Source of the DNA: Pseudomonadota bacterium
GTDB taxonomy: Bacteria; Pseudomonadota; Gammaproteobacteria; Burkholderiales; SG8-39
Length of the DNA: 6,710 nt
Assembly (NCBI GenBank): GCA_003242425.1
Contig: QGUL01000101.1
Coordinates: 1-6,710 of the forward strand
Direction: 5' to 3'
The notes below the pieces were generated by a model that was given only the letters and a program-made list of their open reading frames with translations, made no database searches and was not told the DNA's origin. Positions 5,363-6,710 of the stretch are shown here, piece by piece (the stretch's first letter is position 1; each line of letters opens with the position of its first letter). Position numbers and translations under genes: made by a program.

Positions 5363-6622
5363 TCAGCGGTCGTTGGCGGCCCGCTTGAACGACTGCGGCG
5401 CCCGCTGCGCGGCCGCGGTGATGTCGCGCACGAAATTCGGCAGCGCGAACACGGCCTGGTGCGTCTGGCCGTTGTAGTACTGCAGCTCGCGCACACCGCG
5501 CTTGGCGAGACGGTCCTCCACTTCCTCGGCCGACAGCGCCAGCGGATCGAGCGTGTCCGAACAGCAGGCCATGCTCCAGAGCGAGCCGTACAGCGGCACG
5601 AACACCACGTACGGCCGTACCACCGCGAACACGTTCGCTAGGCGCTCGGTCAGCGTGCGCACGCGATCCGGGCACGACACCGGCGAGCCGAGGTGCAGGG
5701 TCATCGCACCGCCGGACGCCAGCGCCCGCGCGCAGTCGCGGAAGAACGGCTCCTCGTACAGCGCAGCGGCCGGGCCGACCGGGTCGGGCAGGTCGAGCAC
5801 GATCATGTCGAACTTTTCCTGCGTTTCGCTGATGTACTTGAGCCCGTCGCCGATGACGAGCCGCAGGCGCGGATCGTCGAACACGCCGCGGTGGATCGAG
5901 TGGAAGTAGCGCTTCGCCACGTCGATCACCTCGTCGTCGAGCTCGACCAGCGTGACCTGCTCGATGCTCGGGTGCTTGAGCAGCTCCTCGGCCGTGCCGC
6001 CGTCGCCGCCGCCGACCACCAGCACCTTCTTCGGCTCCGGATGCGCGACGGCTGCCGGATGGACCATGTTCTCGTGGTAGTAGAACTCGTCCTTCTCGGA
6101 GGTCATGAAACAGCCGTCGAGGCTGAACAGCCGGCCGAACTGCGGCGAATCGTGCACCTCCATGGCCTGGAACCGGGTGCGCTTTTCCAGCAGGCGGCGC
6201 GAGGAACGGATGAAGTGCCCGTAGTCCGGATTGAGGTATTCCAGCATGAGCTGCCGGTCACGCGGCACGTCGTGGCGGACGTAATCCTCCGGATCGAAGA
6301 GCTGCATCAGATCGGCAACCACCTGCCGCGCCTTCGGCCCGTTGTCCTGCGTGTAGTTGCACACGTAGACGTCGAGCGTGACGGCGTTGATCTCCGGCCA
6401 GGTGTGGATCGCGACGTGCGACTCCGCCAGCACGACGCAGCCCGTCACACCCGCGGGTTTGCCGTCCTGATCGTGGAACTGATGGAAGAGTTCTCCGAGT
6501 ACCGTTAAGCCGGATCGTTTGATGCTTTCCAGACAGAACCGACGCAGCGCGTCGGCATCAGTGAGATGCGCAGCGCTTCCCCGGCAGCGGTACAGATTGG
6601 CGACTACATGCAGACCGTCCAA
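5363..6622 (-). CDS. Fused S-adenosylmethionine decarboxylase (class 1b)-spermidine synthase
   Basis: This single 419-residue cytoplasmic protein joins two consecutive polyamine enzymes. Residues 1 to about 120 are a prokaryotic class 1b AdoMet decarboxylase (SpeD/SpeH type). The self-cleavage site ESHVAIHTWPE has Ser68, which becomes the pyruvoyl group; His73 and Cys88 (DVYVC) follow with the same 5- and 20-residue spacing as Ser63/His68/Cys83 in the Thermotoga enzyme. Residues from about 125 to 419 are a spermidine synthase (SpeE): FGRLFSLDG (162-170), SEKDEFYYHE (175-184), the AdoMet-binding GGGDGG (204-209), VELDDEV (226-232), the DLPDP loop (277-281, Asp280 as catalytic Asp) and QTHQAVFALPN (386-396). 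Self-cleavage would split the chain after Glu67, leaving the synthase on the alpha chain. The start is a TTG (6620-6622) with only a weak GGGG (6634-6637) 11 nt upstream. The frame stays open to the window edge without another ATG or GTG, so the N-terminus is uncertain. Confidence 0.9.
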   Translation of the reverse strand: MDGLHVVANLYRCRGSAAHLTDADALRRFCLESIKRSGLTVLGELFHQFHDQDGKPAGVTGCVVLAESHVAIHTWPEINAVTLDVYVCNYTQDNGPKARQVVADLMQLFDPEDYVRHDVPRDRQLMLEYLNPDYGHFIRSSRRLLEKRTRFQAMEVHDSPQFGRLFSLDGCFMTSEKDEFYYHENMVHPAAVAHPEPKKVLVVGGGDGGTAEELLKHPSIEQVTLVELDDEVIDVAKRYFHSIHRGVFDDPRLRLVIGDGLKYISETQEKFDMIVLDLPDPVGPAAALYEEPFFRDCARALASGGAMTLHLGSPVSCPDRVRTLTERLANVFAVVRPYVVFVPLYGSLWSMACCSDTLDPLALSAEEVEDRLAKRGVRELQYYNGQTHQAVFALPNFVRDITAAAQRAPQSFKRAANDR

Positions 6623-6650
6623 TTCGCATAAATCCCCGTCTGTATGGTGG

Positions 6651-6672
6651 AAAAACGAGATGCGTGCATCTC
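6651..6672 (-). terminator. Terminator-like palindrome upstream of the spermidine gene
   Basis: GAGATGC (6657-6663) and GCATCTC (6666-6672) are a perfect inverted repeat with a 2-bp centre. On the minus strand the stem (effectively 6 bp with a tetraloop) is followed by one G and five T residues (6655-6651). This looks like a weak intrinsic terminator for a leftward gene beyond the window, or an attenuator in the leader of the fusion gene, whose start lies 28 nt further on. A symmetric operator is another possibility. The rest of 6623-6710 shows no other feature I can support. Confidence 0.4.
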
Positions 6673-6710
6673 CCCTGATTTCGCGGCGCCCTGTCTTGAT
6701 GGTGTTAGAC

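Noticed and set aside
4217..5641. Plus-strand open frame of 474 codons overlapping dadA in another frame
   Set aside because: DadA motifs are in the other frame; this one is Arg/Ala-rich and runs through the terminator into antisense of the fusion gene.
3597..5675. Long minus-strand open frame of 692 codons opposite dadA
   Set aside because: It is antisense to the well-conserved dadA, is Arg/Ala/Gln-rich with no recognisable domain, and overlaps the fusion gene. It is typical of spurious frames in GC-rich DNA.
6625..6629. ATG on the minus strand just upstream of the TTG as start of the fusion gene
   Set aside because: It is in a different reading frame from the decarboxylase domain.
1..6710. 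CRISPR array, tRNA, insertion sequence or phage genes
   Set aside because: No regularly spaced repeats, tRNA-like cloverleaf, transposase motifs or phage proteins were seen on either strand.

Overview
The window is GC-rich and gene-dense. It looks like a piece of a proteobacterial chromosome, most likely betaproteobacterial (Rhodocyclales/Burkholderiales type). That assignment is an inference from codon and GC bias, the Gram-negative-type DadA and the gene content; no rRNA or other phylogenetic marker is present.

Left part (1-3212, minus strand): a four-gene operon read leftwards. It encodes an ABC-transporter ATPase (2382-3212), an inner-membrane permease (1549-2385, ATGA overlap with the ATPase), a periplasmic NMT1/SsuA-type substrate-binding protein (543-1523), and the start of an amidase-signature hydrolase (61-474, continuing past the window edge). 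Together they look like a system that imports a small nitrogen- or sulfur-containing organic compound and hydrolyses an amide bond in it. The substrate cannot be read from the sequence. The amidase frame is interrupted by TGA at 61-63, yet recognisable amidase-signature sequence continues in the same frame to base 1. It is therefore either a damaged gene or low-quality sequence at a contig end.

Middle (3213-4055): about 840 bases with no intact gene. The part next to the ABC operon holds a good sigma-54-like promoter match, two copies of the dyad ATGAC-N3-GTCAT whose centres are 27 bp apart, and a hairpin that covers the ATPase ribosome-binding site. Further right (about 3622-3934, plus strand) is a decayed C-terminal half of a fumarylacetoacetate-hydrolase (FAH) family gene. 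It is followed by a candidate sigma-70 promoter inside a 9-bp palindrome, and by a terminator-like hairpin in the leader of dadA.

Right part: dadA (4056-5312, plus), a D-amino-acid dehydrogenase, converges on a fused S-adenosylmethionine decarboxylase-spermidine synthase gene (5363-6622, minus). A strong intrinsic terminator lies between them. The fusion would make decarboxylated AdoMet and transfer its aminopropyl group to putrescine in one polypeptide. Its start is uncertain (TTG; the frame is open to the window edge), and a terminator-like palindrome lies just upstream.

The most interesting points are the fused SpeD-SpeE enzyme, the regulatory architecture ahead of the ABC/amidase operon, the FAH remnant, and the interrupted amidase.
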